From contig WGNN01000145.1 of assembly GCA_016124515.1 (NCBI GenBank), positions 1 to 37,612 of the forward strand: 37,612 bases of DNA, written 5' to 3'. This DNA is from a bacterium (lineage in GTDB: Bacteria; Bacteroidota; Bacteroidia; CAILMK01; JACPUW01). Position 1 is the stretch's first letter, and each line of letters opens with the position of its first letter. Under the pieces are notes generated by a model that worked only from the letters and a program-made list of their open reading frames with translations, searched no databases and was not told where the DNA came from. This document shows positions 14,378 to 22,436 of this stretch, in pieces. A program made the translations under genes and the position numbers.

Positions 14378-16988
14378 CCTGCACTGTTCCGCTCAGGTTA
14401 CGCGATTCTTCGTCTTTTCCAAAGGCTTCAATTACATAATAGTAAGCGCCTTCCATTACCAATTTGCCGTTAAATGTACCGTCCCACCAATCATAAGGGT
14501 CGTCGGTGTAAAACAACAACTCGCCCCATCGGTTGTAGATCGACATTTTAAAATCTCTTATCAAAACGGGGTGTATTTCAAATACATCGTTGCGCAAATC
14601 GTCGTTGGGCGTAAAGGCATTCGGTACCCAAAGTTTTGAGTAGCAGGTGTCGGTTGGATCTATCTTCAGCAAAATAGTATCCATTGGGCCTTTGCATCCT
14701 TTTGATTGGCCATATACGGTAAGTCTTATATCGTCGGCCACCACGCGGTAGTCTATGGCGTTGGTTGAGTCTTCCGTACTCCAAACGTATGATTCTGCAC
14801 CATCGGCTTCAAGGTTTACGTAGCGTCCTTTACAAACCCACACGGTATCGTTTTCAACTTGCGAACTTGCCAAGTGGGCATAAACCTGTGGAAGTTGTAC
14901 CACATTTACATTCACAAATCCAACGGCATCGCCGCATTGCTCACCGTTTGAAATTTCTACACGGTAGGCCGTGGGCTTGTCGGGCTTTACCAGAGCGGTT
15001 CGTTTCAGGTCGCTGCCCAATATGTCTTCGCCATACCATTTATAAAAGCGTCCGCCTTTGGCCCCAATTTCCACCGCCGATCCATTGCATATCGTGGTAT
15101 CGCCATAGGTGGTTATTTCAATTCCCGCAAGGGTGGTTACCAAAATATCGTCTTGGATTTTGCAGCCATTTGCATCTTCAACGGTAAGGGTATAGAGCAC
15201 AAGCGTATCTTTTATACCTTCTATAGTTATGTCGCGTGCACTTGGATCGGTGGTAATGGCATAGGTGGGGTCCCAACTGTATTTATAAGGGCTTTTGCCA
15301 CTTAGCGAGTCTATTACCACATCAAGCGTTTCGGTAACACACAAAAAGGTATCAGAGCCTATGTACAAATACGGCGGCTTATTCACCGTTACTTTCACCT
15401 GATCGGTAGCGCTGCATTTATTTTCATCTTCTACCCTTAGGGTAAAAGTGGTGGTTTGGTTCAGGTCAAGTATCATGGGGCTGGCGCTGTTGGGTTTGTT
15501 AAACAGTCCTGCGGGTTTCCAGCTGTAGTAAAAAAATCCTTGCTCGGCGTTGAAAAATGCCGTATCGCCAAGGCAAATTTCCATATCACTCCCTGCATCA
15601 ACTGTAAATGCGGGTATTACCGATACTTTAACAGAATCTTCTATTGGGCAATAACCATTTGATGCAATGACATGATAAGTGGTGGTTTTTTTAGGAAAAG
15701 CCATTGGGTTGGCTATGGTAGTGGAAGAGAGTCCGGTGGTGGTGCCTACCCATTTGTAGGTTTTACCTCCGGTTACCAGCAATTTTGCAGTATCACCTTC
15801 ACAAATATTTACGTCAGAACCAGCATCGGTTTTGGTAAGTGGCCTCACAATTACTTTTACTGAGTCAACAGTTTTGCATTGGTTCCCATCGTCGGCATAC
15901 ACATCGTAGCGGGTGGTTGTTTTAGGAAAAACCTGCGGGGCTGCACTGCGGTAGTCGTCAATATATGCTTTCGGTGTCCACGCGTAATTGGTAGCACCTG
16001 TAACGGTTATTTGCACGGTGTCGCCATAGCAGATATCCTTATCGGCACTTACTGTTATTTTGGGGTACGGGTGCACGGTTATTTGCATTTCGTCGGTTGA
16101 TGAGCAAGTGCCCAAAACCGCTTTGAGCGTGTAGGTGTAAGTACCGGGTGAAGTTGGTTTGGTTATGGGGTTTGCAATGTATTTATCGTCAATAGGGGCG
16201 GTGCTGCTCCACTCAAAAAACTCCAGGTACTGGGCATTCAATTGGTATTCATCTCCTATACATATTTCAACATCTTTGCCTGCGTAGGCTTTGTTTTTGC
16301 CGCACGAGCTTATTTTAGCATCAATAGATGGACGTGCCAGCGGGCTGGTAAATTCTGAACTGGCAAAATTTACACTTCGCGTTCCAGTCTCATTGGCCAA
16401 CCTTATTTCTATCCCGAAATTACTGTCGGGATATTGTCGCCAAAAGTTGATAAATGAAACTATGTTGATTTTGTAATCTTCGTCGCCAATGCTGGTTCCG
16501 CTTACTTTTATTTCATCTCTTTTGGAAGTAATGGGCATGCGGTAGGGGGCAATCAAAGGTGGGGTTTTCCAGCGCAGGGTGTCGTCGCCCCAGTCTTCGG
16601 TTATTCTTGCTATGATAAAATCATTCGCACCCGAGGTGGTTTTGTGCGAATCGAGCGCATTGCCGGTAAATTTCAGGTTGAGGTAGGCGTTGCTCCAACT
16701 GCATGAGTTGTTGGCATCAAAAGCCAAGTCAAACTTAATGAAAGACCGGGTTACCAAATATTGCTTGCTATTGTAGGGAGCAGACGATGCGGTAATTTTT
16801 TTCGATGTCCTCAAAATCATTGAGTCGGCACCCAGCCCAATGCTATCGGTTATACGCTGGGCTGTTACGTCAATCCAGTTGTGGTGGGTCGATGGGGAAA
16901 TTGTATAGTCGCATGTCTGTGCGAAAACGCTTGTTGTAGCGAATAGTAAAATAAGATAGACAAGCGGAGTTTTTGGTGTTTTAAACAT
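14367..16988 (-). CDS. Large secreted protein: DNRLRE-like domain, Ig-like repeats, T9SS type B sorting domain
   Basis: I place the start at ATG 16988 (873 aa). It opens a clean signal peptide, MFKTPKTPLVYLILLFATTS then VFAQ, and lies 16-30 bp downstream of a perfect -7 box; the longer frame to 17318 would overlap the divergent gene. Residues about 40-205 resemble a DNRLRE-type module (SFIKFDLAF, ITEDWGDDTLRWKTPP, INFWRQYPDSNFGIEIRL). Then come about seven Ig/PKD-like repeats of 75-95 residues, each with a version of 'aGsDxxICxGDtxxl...Y.W' and a 'C...DsvkVtV' end. The last 85 residues (WVPNAFTPNDDLRNDVFEI to the end) form the gliding-associated C-terminal domain, a type B T9SS signal. A surface adhesin or structural filament is likely; the ligand is unknown. 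The 3' end overlaps the glycosyltransferase gene. Confidence 0.87.
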   Translation of the reverse strand: MFKTPKTPLVYLILLFATTSVFAQTCDYTISPSTHHNWIDVTAQRITDSIGLGADSMILRTSKKITASSAPYNSKQYLVTRSFIKFDLAFDANNSCSWSNAYLNLKFTGNALDSHKTTSGANDFIIARITEDWGDDTLRWKTPPLIAPYRMPITSKRDEIKVSGTSIGDEDYKINIVSFINFWRQYPDSNFGIEIRLANETGTRSVNFASSEFTSPLARPSIDAKISSCGKNKAYAGKDVEICIGDEYQLNAQYLEFFEWSSTAPIDDKYIANPITKPTSPGTYTYTLKAVLGTCSSTDEMQITVHPYPKITVSADKDICYGDTVQITVTGATNYAWTPKAYIDDYRSAAPQVFPKTTTRYDVYADDGNQCKTVDSVKVIVRPLTKTDAGSDVNICEGDTAKLLVTGGKTYKWVGTTTGLSSTTIANPMAFPKKTTTYHVIASNGYCPIEDSVKVSVIPAFTVDAGSDMEICLGDTAFFNAEQGFFYYSWKPAGLFNKPNSASPMILDLNQTTTFTLRVEDENKCSATDQVKVTVNKPPYLYIGSDTFLCVTETLDVVIDSLSGKSPYKYSWDPTYAITTDPSARDITIEGIKDTLVLYTLTVEDANGCKIQDDILVTTLAGIEITTYGDTTICNGSAVEIGAKGGRFYKWYGEDILGSDLKRTALVKPDKPTAYRVEISNGEQCGDAVGFVNVNVVQLPQVYAHLASSQVENDTVWVCKGRYVNLEADGAESYVWSTEDSTNAIDYRVVADDIRLTVYGQSKGCKGPMDTILLKIDPTDTCYSKLWVPNAFTPNDDLRNDVFEIHPVLIRDFKMSIYNRWGELLFYTDDPYDWWDGTFNGKLVMEGAYYYVIEAFGKDEESRNLSGTVQVIY

Positions 16989-17011
16989 AATTGCGCTACT
17001 TATGCAATGGC

Positions 17012-17043
17012 CAAAAATACATTTTTGCAATATTAGCGAAAAC
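17012..17043 (-). promoter_or_regulatory. Promoter of the Ig-repeat surface protein gene
   Basis: On the minus strand TATTTTTG (17012-17019) matches TAnnTTTG exactly. Nineteen bases upstream is TTTT in the context GTTTTC, a three-of-four match to the TTTG upstream box. Initiation at about 17005 would leave a leader of about 17 nt before ATG 16988. Confidence 0.55.
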
Positions 17044-17073
17044 TTAATGTGAAGAATACCTGAAAACATTGAT

Positions 17074-18018
17074 ATGAAAACAAAGGGGAAATTTATACAA
17101 CTGTCAAGAAATGAGCAGATTGGCTTTATGGTTATCGCTGTTTTAATTTTACTCACATTGGCCGCAAAGGCAGTGATAAAGCAGATAAACATGAATTCTG
17201 AGCCCGTAGATACCGCCCTTGTAGCCACATTGGAGCGTGCGTTGGCACAAAACGCAGCAAGGGAAAAACAGGTGGAAGATATGGCCGAAATGTCGTTTTC
17301 GTTCAATCCGAACCGCATTAGCTACGACAGTTTGTTGCTCTTGGGTTTCTCAGAAAACCTGGCAAAGCGATTTATCAATTACCGCTCTGCCGGCAATGGA
17401 TTTTACAATGCCGAGGCAGTATTTAAATTGTATGGCCTGGACAGTAGTTTGAAGAAACGTATTGATACGCTCATGTTTTTCAGCAAATCGGCTGCTCAAG
17501 AAAATGATGATACAAAGCCGGCAAGTAACGAATTGGCCACTGAGCGTGCATCAACATTTCACAATACAAAAAAGCCCGATTATAAAAACGAGAGAAAGCC
17601 CTTTCGCAAGAAGGAGCACTTGACCATCCATCTCAACAGAACAGATACAAGTGAACTTCAAAAAATTTATGGGATAGGTTCCGCACTTTCTGAACGCATC
17701 ATTAACTACCGCAATATGTTGGGAGGCTTTGTGCGTCCCACCCAGTTTTTTGAAGTGTATGGGGTAGATTCTCAAAAAATTGACCTGAAGAATGTCACCC
17801 TGCTAGCCGACTCGCAAAATGTGAAAAAAGTGGCCATAAACGAGTTGGATGCCGATGCTTTGGCGCAATTGCCCTATTTCAACAACAAGCAAAGCAGGGT
17901 TATAGTCAACTACCGAAACGAGCATGGCGACTACCAATCTTACGGCGATTTGTTGCGCACTAAAGTGGTATCTAAAGAGCAACTTCAGCAACTAATTGGA
18001 TATCTTCAATTTGAATAA
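17074..18018 (+). CDS. Membrane-anchored protein with three helix-hairpin-helix repeats (ComEA-like)
   Basis: Protein of 314 aa. After a short basic N-terminus one hydrophobic helix lies at about 17-36 (IGFMVIAVLILLTLAAKAVI). Three ComEA/GspK-like helix-hairpin-helix units follow: about 78-125 (FNPNRISYDSLLLLGFS, then FINYRSAGNGF), 186-232 (HLNRTDTSELQKIYGIGSAL, then IINYRNMLGGF) and 253-312 (AINELDADALAQLPYFN, then IVNYRNEHGDY). A polar, charged linker of about 45 residues separates units one and two. HhH domains bind DNA backbone non-specifically, and the outward orientation suggests a role in DNA uptake or surface DNA binding, but competence genes are absent nearby and other HhH proteins act only in protein contacts. 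The gene is divergent from the surface protein gene. Confidence 0.75.
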   Translation: MKTKGKFIQLSRNEQIGFMVIAVLILLTLAAKAVIKQINMNSEPVDTALVATLERALAQNAAREKQVEDMAEMSFSFNPNRISYDSLLLLGFSENLAKRFINYRSAGNGFYNAEAVFKLYGLDSSLKKRIDTLMFFSKSAAQENDDTKPASNELATERASTFHNTKKPDYKNERKPFRKKEHLTIHLNRTDTSELQKIYGIGSALSERIINYRNMLGGFVRPTQFFEVYGVDSQKIDLKNVTLLADSQNVKKVAINELDADALAQLPYFNNKQSRVIVNYRNEHGDYQSYGDLLRTKVVSKEQLQQLIGYLQFE

Positions 18019-18039
18019 GCTATTCTTTTAGAATAAATG

Positions 18040-18070
18040 TTTGCGCTATCAGAAAAGCACTTTATTTTTG
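18040..18070 (+). promoter_or_regulatory. Promoter of rpsU-xerC-hpf
   Basis: TTTG at 18040-18043, a 19-bp spacer and TATTTTTG at 18063-18070 make a full match to the Bacteroidota housekeeping promoter. Initiation at about 18076 leaves a leader of only about 16 nt before the rpsU ATG at 18092. Confidence 0.8.
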
Positions 18071-18091
18071 CGCTCCCAAATTTTAATGTAG

Positions 18092-18274
18092 ATGATTAGA
18101 GTTGTCGTAAAAGAAAGTGAATCAATTGATAAAGCCCTCAAAAGGTTTAAGAAGAAATTGGAGAAAACCCGCGTATTGAAGGATTTTCGTAACCGCCAGT
18201 TTTTCACCAAACCATCGGTAGAGCGTCGCGCTGAAATTATCAAGGCTAAATACAAGCAGTCTAAGTCCAATTAA
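18092..18274 (+). CDS. rpsU: 30S ribosomal protein bS21
   Basis: Small basic protein of 60 aa. The sequence MIRVVVKESESIDKALKRFK, followed by RNRQFFTKPSVER, is diagnostic for bS21, which sits on the 30S platform next to the 3' end of 16S rRNA. Tyr54 (in KAKYKQ) matches a position reported, from memory, to contact the anti-Shine-Dalgarno in the Flavobacterium johnsoniae ribosome. There is no Shine-Dalgarno before the ATG: the short leader reads CAAATTTTAATGTAG. It is the first gene after a consensus promoter and is followed by xerC with a 6-bp gap. Confidence 0.97.
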   Translation: MIRVVVKESESIDKALKRFKKKLEKTRVLKDFRNRQFFTKPSVERRAEIIKAKYKQSKSN

Positions 18275-18280
18275 TTTAAT

Positions 18281-19177
18281 GTGTCCCACGATTGGACGAT
18301 AGCATTCTTCAACTGGCTCGAGAAAGAGAAAAAATACAGTCCGAATACCGTCAAATCGTACAGAACTGACATAATGATGTTTCAAAATTTCATTTTGGAT
18401 CAGTTTGAAAGTGCAGATATGTTGCAAGCAGGCAAAGCAGAAATAAGAACATGGGTAATGCACATGCTCGATGCAGGGCAGTCATATACCACTGTCAACC
18501 GCAAGCTTGTGTCGCTAAGCACCTTCTACAATTATGCAGTTCGTCAGGAAGCATTGGAAGCCAACCCCGTAGAAACCATCATACGACCCAAAAAACCTAA
18601 ACGGTTGGCTGGTTTTATAGATGAATCTACCACACAAAATATTTTCAGCAACACTGTATTCAACAATGAATTTAGTGGCTATCGCGACCGACTCATGTTG
18701 GAATTGTTGTACAATACCGGTGTAAGGGTGGCTGAGTTGATAGGAATAACCCACGGAAGTTTTGATGCCAACCGCAGCGAACTCAAAGTACTTGGAAAAG
18801 GAAACAAAGAGCGGTTTATTCCTGTGGGTACCTATATTATAGAGTTGGTTGAAACCTACAGCAGCTTGAAAAAAGCAGAAGGATATACTTGCGAGGCAGC
18901 TGCCCCCTTATTGGTAACCGACAAAGGCAAAAAACTGTATCCCGTGTTTGTTTCGCGCAAGGTAAAGGAAGTACTGACCGGATATGCCAATATTTCCAAA
19001 ACCAACCCGCATTTGTTCAGACACACATTTGCCACACATTTGCTAAACAATGGCGGCGATATCAATGCCATTAAAGAACTGTTGGGTCATGCATCCCTGG
19101 CTTCCACCTCGGTTTACACCCACAATTCCATTGAAAGATTAAAAGACGTTTATAAGAAATCACATCCACGTAAATAG
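18281..19177 (+). CDS. xerC: Tyrosine recombinase XerC/XerD family
   Basis: Site-specific recombinase of 298 aa, standard length for the chromosome-dimer resolution recombinases acting at dif. The N-terminal SAM-like core-binding domain covers about 5-90. The catalytic set is complete: Arg149 (NTGVRVAEL), Lys173 (LGKGNKERF), His244 and Arg247 (HLFRHTFATHLL), His270 (LLGHAS) and the nucleophile Tyr279 (SVYTH). Translation begins at GTG 18281; the overlapping ATG at 18279 is in another frame and stops after seven codons. It lies between rpsU and hpf, 6 bp after rpsU. That neighbourhood argues for the housekeeping chromosomal enzyme rather than a phage or integron integrase. Whether it is the XerC or XerD partner cannot be decided from the sequence alone. 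Confidence 0.93.
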   Translation: MSHDWTIAFFNWLEKEKKYSPNTVKSYRTDIMMFQNFILDQFESADMLQAGKAEIRTWVMHMLDAGQSYTTVNRKLVSLSTFYNYAVRQEALEANPVETIIRPKKPKRLAGFIDESTTQNIFSNTVFNNEFSGYRDRLMLELLYNTGVRVAELIGITHGSFDANRSELKVLGKGNKERFIPVGTYIIELVETYSSLKKAEGYTCEAAAPLLVTDKGKKLYPVFVSRKVKEVLTGYANISKTNPHLFRHTFATHLLNNGGDINAIKELLGHASLASTSVYTHNSIERLKDVYKKSHPRK

Positions 19178-19184
19178 CTAAGCG

Positions 19185-19481
19185 ATGAGAACAGAAATTA
19201 ATGCAGCCCATTTTGAAGTTGATGACAACTTAAAAGAATTGATAAATAAAAAGGTAGCCAAGTTTGAGCGCTTTTTTGACCATATAATTGACTGCATGGT
19301 TTTTCTAAACGAAGAAGGCCATTCAGAGCACAACAAAGTGCAAATTGTAGAGATTAAGCTCAATGTAAAAGAGGCCACTTTGTTTTGCAAAGAGTCGGCG
19401 CCACAGCACGAGGCAGCCATCGATTTGGCTGTTGAGAACATGAAAAGGCAGCTTAAGAAATACAAACAGAAACACAGTTAA
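19185..19481 (+). CDS. hpf: Ribosome hibernation promoting factor (short HPF/RaiA)
   Basis: Protein of 98 aa, the short form of the HPF/YfiA family with a single beta-alpha-beta-beta-beta-alpha domain. Typical features are the N-terminal strand and helix (FEVDDNLKELINKKVAKFERFFD), the EIKLNV strand and the C-terminal basic helix (AIDLAVENMKRQLKKYKQK). The family binds the 30S decoding region and stores ribosomes in inactive form under starvation. It has no C-terminal dimerisation domain as in long HPF, so any 100S formation would need another factor. It starts 7 bp after xerC and is the last gene before the tRNA cluster, in the rpsU transcription unit. Confidence 0.93.
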   Translation: MRTEINAAHFEVDDNLKELINKKVAKFERFFDHIIDCMVFLNEEGHSEHNKVQIVEIKLNVKEATLFCKESAPQHEAAIDLAVENMKRQLKKYKQKHS

Positions 19482-19522
19482 AAAAATATCAAATCATCTG
19501 GCCGTTATATTAAAGGTTTATA

Positions 19523-19530
19523 TATCTTTG
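19523..19530 (+). promoter_or_regulatory. -7 element upstream of the tRNA-tuf cluster
   Basis: TATCTTTG is a perfect TAnnTTTG match. There is no good TTTG box 19 bp upstream; the nearest candidate is CTG at 19498-19500. Initiation near 19536 would start a transcript with tRNA-Tyr as its first product. Strong tRNA promoters often deviate upstream, so it is probably real. Confidence 0.55.
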
Positions 19531-19576
19531 CAGACCTTTTTTGAACAGTAGATCTTTTTTATAGTAGAATATACCC

Positions 19577-19659
19577 GGGGAGATTCCAGAGTGGCCAAAT
19601 GGGCCGGACTGTAAATCCGTTGGCGTAAGCCTTCGCAGGTTCGAATCCTGCTCTCCCCA
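19577..19659 (+). tRNA. tRNA-Tyr (GTA)
   Basis: The acceptor stem GGGGAGA pairs with TCTCCCC (19652-19658), with discriminator A. The anticodon GTA is at 19611-19613 in the loop CTGTAAA. The long variable arm and length of 83 nt are as expected for tRNA-Tyr. The T loop GGTTCGAATCC is present. CCA is not encoded. First of three tandem tRNAs before tuf. Confidence 0.96.
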
Positions 19660-19696
19660 CACAGCCCGCCTTGTGTTTTTCAAGGTGGGCTTTTAA

Positions 19697-19769
19697 GCGG
19701 ATGTAGCTCAATTGGTAGAGCATCAGCCTTCCAAGCTGAATGTTGCGGGTTCGAGTCTCGTCATCCGCT
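19697..19769 (+). tRNA. tRNA-Gly (TCC)
   Basis: The acceptor stem GCGGATG pairs with CATCCGC (19762-19768), discriminator T. The anticodon TCC is at 19730-19732 in the loop CTTCCAA. D arm GTAGCTCAATTGGTAGAGC and T loop GGTTCGAGTC are normal. CCA is not encoded. It lies 37 bp after tRNA-Tyr. Confidence 0.96.
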
Positions 19770-19776
19770 CTGTAGT

Positions 19777-19848
<72 letters not shown>

Positions 19849-19892
19849 CTAAGTTAACTTTTTTAAGTACAGTCAACTAATTACATGAAGTC

Positions 19893-21080
19893 ATGGCAAA
19901 AGAAAAATTTGAAAGATCCAAGCCTCACTTAAATATTGGTACCTTGGGGCACGTGGATCATGGTAAAACCACATTAACCGCAGCAATCACCAAGGTATTA
20001 GCCGATGCAGGTTTGTCACAAGCGAGAAGCTTTGATTCAATTGATAATGCTCCCGAAGAAAAGGAAAGGGGTATTACAATCAACACAGCTCACGTTGAGT
20101 ACGAAACCCAAAATCGTCACTACGCCCACGTTGACTGTCCGGGTCACGCCGACTATGTGAAAAACATGGTTACTGGTGCTGCCCAAATGGACGGTGCTAT
20201 TTTGGTTGTTGCATCAACTGATGGTCCTATGCCTCAAACCAGAGAGCACATCCTTTTGGCTCGTCAGGTAGGTGTACCCAGAATTGTTGTATTTATGAAC
20301 AAAGTGGACGCCGTAGATGATGAAGAATTGCTCGAACTCGTTGAAATGGAAATCAGAGACCTGCTTTCTTTCTACGAATTTGACGGCGACAACGTACCTG
20401 TTATCCAAGGTTCTGCTCTTGGTGCACTCAACGGTGAGCCTAAATGGGTAGAAAAAGTAATGGAATTGATGGCTGCCGTAGATGAGTACATCGAAGAACC
20501 ACCACGTGCAACCGACCTTCCATTCGCAATGCCTATTGAAGACGTATTCTCAATTACAGGTCGTGGAACCGTAGCAACCGGTAGAATTGAAAGAGGTATC
20601 ATCAACGTTGGTGACCCTGTTCAAATCCTAGGTTTTGTAGCTCAACCACTTACCTCTACTTGTACTGGTATTGAAATGTTCAAAAAACTTCTCGATCGCG
20701 GTGAAGCCGGTGACAACGCTGGTATCCTTTTGAGAGGTATCGACAAAAACGATATCAGAAGAGGTATGGTAATTGCCAAACCAGGTTCAATAACTCCACA
20801 CACCAAATTCAAAGGCGAGATTTACGTATTGAAAAAAGAAGAAGGTGGTCGTCACACCCCATTCTTCAACAAATACCGTCCGCAATTCTACTTCCGTACT
20901 ACCGACGTAACAGGAGAAATCATGCTTCCTGAAGGTGTAGAAATGTGTATGCCCGGCGATAACTTAACCATTAACGTAGAGCTTATTGCTCCTATCGCAA
21001 TGGAAAAAGGTCTGCGTTTCGCTATCCGTGAAGGTGGTAGAACCGTAGGTGCTGGTCAAGTAACCGAAATAATCGCATAA
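19893..21080 (+). CDS. tuf: Translation elongation factor Tu
   Basis: GTPase of 395 aa that delivers aminoacyl-tRNA to the ribosome. G motifs are intact: P-loop GHVDHGKT at 19-26, DCPGH at 81-85, NKVD at 136-139. The switch region [12 protein letters not shown] follows. Domains 2 and 3 are complete up to the C-terminal [17 protein letters not shown]. This is the only tuf in the window: it lies between tRNA-Thr and tRNA-Trp, corresponding to the tufB position of other bacteria, and there is none between fusA and rpsJ. The gene uses few rare-looking codons, as expected for one of the most expressed proteins. No Shine-Dalgarno precedes the ATG. Confidence 0.98.
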   Translation: MAKEKFERSKPHLNIGTLGHVDHGKTTLTAAITKVLADAGLSQARSFDSIDNAPEEKERGITINTAHVEYETQNRHYAHVDCPGHADYVKNMVTGAAQMDGAILVVASTDGPMPQTREHILLARQVGVPRIVVFMNKVDAVDDEELLELVEMEIRDLLSFYEFDGDNVPVIQGSALGALNGEPKWVEKVMELMAAVDEYIEEPPRATDLPFAMPIEDVFSITGRGTVATGRIERGIINVGDPVQILGFVAQPLTSTCTGIEMFKKLLDRGEAGDNAGILLRGIDKNDIRRGMVIAKPGSITPHTKFKGEIYVLKKEEGGRHTPFFNKYRPQFYFRTTDVTGEIMLPEGVEMCMPGDNLTINVELIAPIAMEKGLRFAIREGGRTVGAGQVTEIIA

Positions 21081-21094
21081 GATTATAAAGGCAA

Positions 21095-21167
21095 ACGGGT
21101 GTAGCTCAGCTGGTAGAGCAGTGGTCTCCAAAACCGAAGGTCGTGAGTTCGAATCTTACCACCCGTG
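21095..21167 (+). tRNA. tRNA-Trp (CCA)
   Basis: The acceptor stem ACGGGTG pairs with CACCCGT (21160-21166), discriminator G. The anticodon CCA is at 21128-21130 in the loop CTCCAAA. D arm GTAGCTCAGCTGGTAGAGC and T loop GAGTTCGAATC are normal. It sits 14 bp after tuf and 15 bp before secE, so it must be cut out of a longer mRNA. Confidence 0.96.
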
Positions 21168-21182
21168 CAACATGAGTCAAAA

Positions 21183-21374
21183 ATGAATAAGTTAATTGGC
21201 AACATAAAATTATCGTTTGATGAGTTGCGACACAAAGTAACCTGGCCTACTTGGGACGAGTTGCAGGAGTCGGCAATCATCACTCTGGTAGCATCACTCA
21301 TCATAGCACTTTTCGTTTTTGCCATGGATTATGTCTTTGAGCTGGTAATGAAAGTGATTTACGAATTATTCTAG
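21183..21374 (+). CDS. secE: Preprotein translocase subunit SecE
   Basis: Short single-span SecE of 63 aa. It has the conserved amphipathic region FDELRHKVTWPTWDELQESA (14-33), the hallmark of bacterial SecE, and then one transmembrane helix at about 34-55. It clamps the two halves of SecY in the inner membrane. I chose ATG 21183; the frame is open to a GTG at 21165, but that lies inside tRNA-Trp. It is followed by nusG with a 15-bp gap, the near-universal order. Confidence 0.95.
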   Translation: MNKLIGNIKLSFDELRHKVTWPTWDELQESAIITLVASLIIALFVFAMDYVFELVMKVIYELF

Positions 21375-21389
21375 AAGACAAAATTCAGA

Positions 21390-21974
21390 ATGGCAGAAGA
21401 TAACAAGTTCAAGTGGTATAGCTTAAAAACCGTATCAGGACAGGAAAAGAAGCTCAAAAACTACATCGAAAGTGAATTGTTGAGAGAAAACCTGGACCAA
21501 TATGTGAAGCAAATTCTCATACCACTGGAAAAGGTAGTTCAACTGCGACGTGGCAAAAAGGTAACCGTAGAACGCAACTTCTTTCCGGGTTACATATTTG
21601 TAGAAGCCTATATCCAAGACGAAAAGGAAGGCAGGTATTTTATCAACGCCTACGGCAAAGAAGTAGTTACCACTATAGTTGCTATAACCGGTGTTGCCAA
21701 ATTTTTGCCCAACAACGACAACCCCGAACCACTCAGAAACTCAGAAGTAAATCGCTTCCTGGGTAAGGTGGACGAGTTGAACGAAGCCCCCGAAAGTGTA
21801 GAAGTACCATTCCTTGTAGGGGAAGCCGTAAAAGTAATTGACGGTCCATTCAATGGCTTTACAGGCACTATTGAAGGTATCAATGAAGAAAAGAAAAAGC
21901 TCAAGGTAATTGTAAAAATCTTCGGACGAAGAACCCCTCTTGAGCTTAATTACATACAAGTAGAGAAAGAATAA
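21390..21974 (+). CDS. nusG: Transcription termination/antitermination factor NusG
   Basis: Protein of 194 aa. The N-terminal NGN domain (about 1-120) has [19 protein letters not shown] and [12 protein letters not shown]. The C-terminal KOW domain (about 140-194) has [20 protein letters not shown] and ends [17 protein letters not shown]. NusG rides on RNA polymerase and couples it to the ribosome. It is slightly longer than the E. coli protein (181 aa), with a modest extension between NGN strands and before KOW. rplK starts 2 bp after the stop, implying translational coupling and leaving no separate leader for rplK. Confidence 0.97.
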   Translation: MAEDNKFKWYSLKTVSGQEKKLKNYIESELLRENLDQYVKQILIPLEKVVQLRRGKKVTVERNFFPGYIFVEAYIQDEKEGRYFINAYGKEVVTTIVAITGVAKFLPNNDNPEPLRNSEVNRFLGKVDELNEAPESVEVPFLVGEAVKVIDGPFNGFTGTIEGINEEKKKLKVIVKIFGRRTPLELNYIQVEKE

Positions 21975-21976
21975 TC

Positions 21977-22429
21977 ATGGCCAAGGAAGTAACCGGATTC
22001 ATCAAGCTCCAGATCAAAGGCGGAGCTGCCAACCCATCGCCACCCGTAGGTCCGGCATTGGGTTCAAAAGGTGTTAACATCATGGAGTTCTGCAAGCAAT
22101 TCAATGCCAGAACACAGGATAAAGCAGGAAAGGTATTACCCGTGGTAATTACCGTATTCAGCGACAAGTCATTCGACTTTGTGGTAAAAACCCCACCCGT
22201 TGCTGTACAATTGATGGAAGTATCTAAAGCAAAAAAAGGATCTCCACAACCCAACCGTCAAAAAATTGCTTCAGTTTCATGGAGTCAGGTTGAAGAAATT
22301 GCGAAAGACAAACTTCCCGACCTGAATACAATCAATGTAGAAAGCGCCATGAGAATGGTAGCCGGTACCGCACGCAGTATGGGTATCACCGTAAGCGGCG
22401 ATGCTCCTTGGGAAACAAGCGAAAACTAA
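21977..22429 (+). CDS. rplK: 50S ribosomal protein uL11
   Basis: Protein of 150 aa of the GTPase-associated centre. The proline-rich N-terminal motif [20 protein letters not shown] and the C-terminal rRNA-binding domain ending with [20 protein letters not shown] are unmistakable. It binds the 1070 stem-loop of 23S rRNA together with the L10-L12 stalk encoded just downstream. Gap to rplA is 7 bp. Confidence 0.97.
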   Translation: MAKEVTGFIKLQIKGGAANPSPPVGPALGSKGVNIMEFCKQFNARTQDKAGKVLPVVITVFSDKSFDFVVKTPPVAVQLMEVSKAKKGSPQPNRQKIASVSWSQVEEIAKDKLPDLNTINVESAMRMVAGTARSMGITVSGDAPWETSEN

Positions 22430-22436
22430 TACAGAA

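Noticed and set aside
16989-17318. N-terminal extension of 110 residues on the Ig-repeat surface protein
   Set aside because: It would bury the signal peptide, run over the promoter box at 17012-17019 and overlap the divergent HhH gene. ATG 16988 explains everything.
18281-19177. Tyrosine recombinase as part of a mobile element or integron
   Set aside because: It is embedded in a ribosomal operon with no attachment-site repeats, phage genes or cassettes nearby. It is the housekeeping Xer type.
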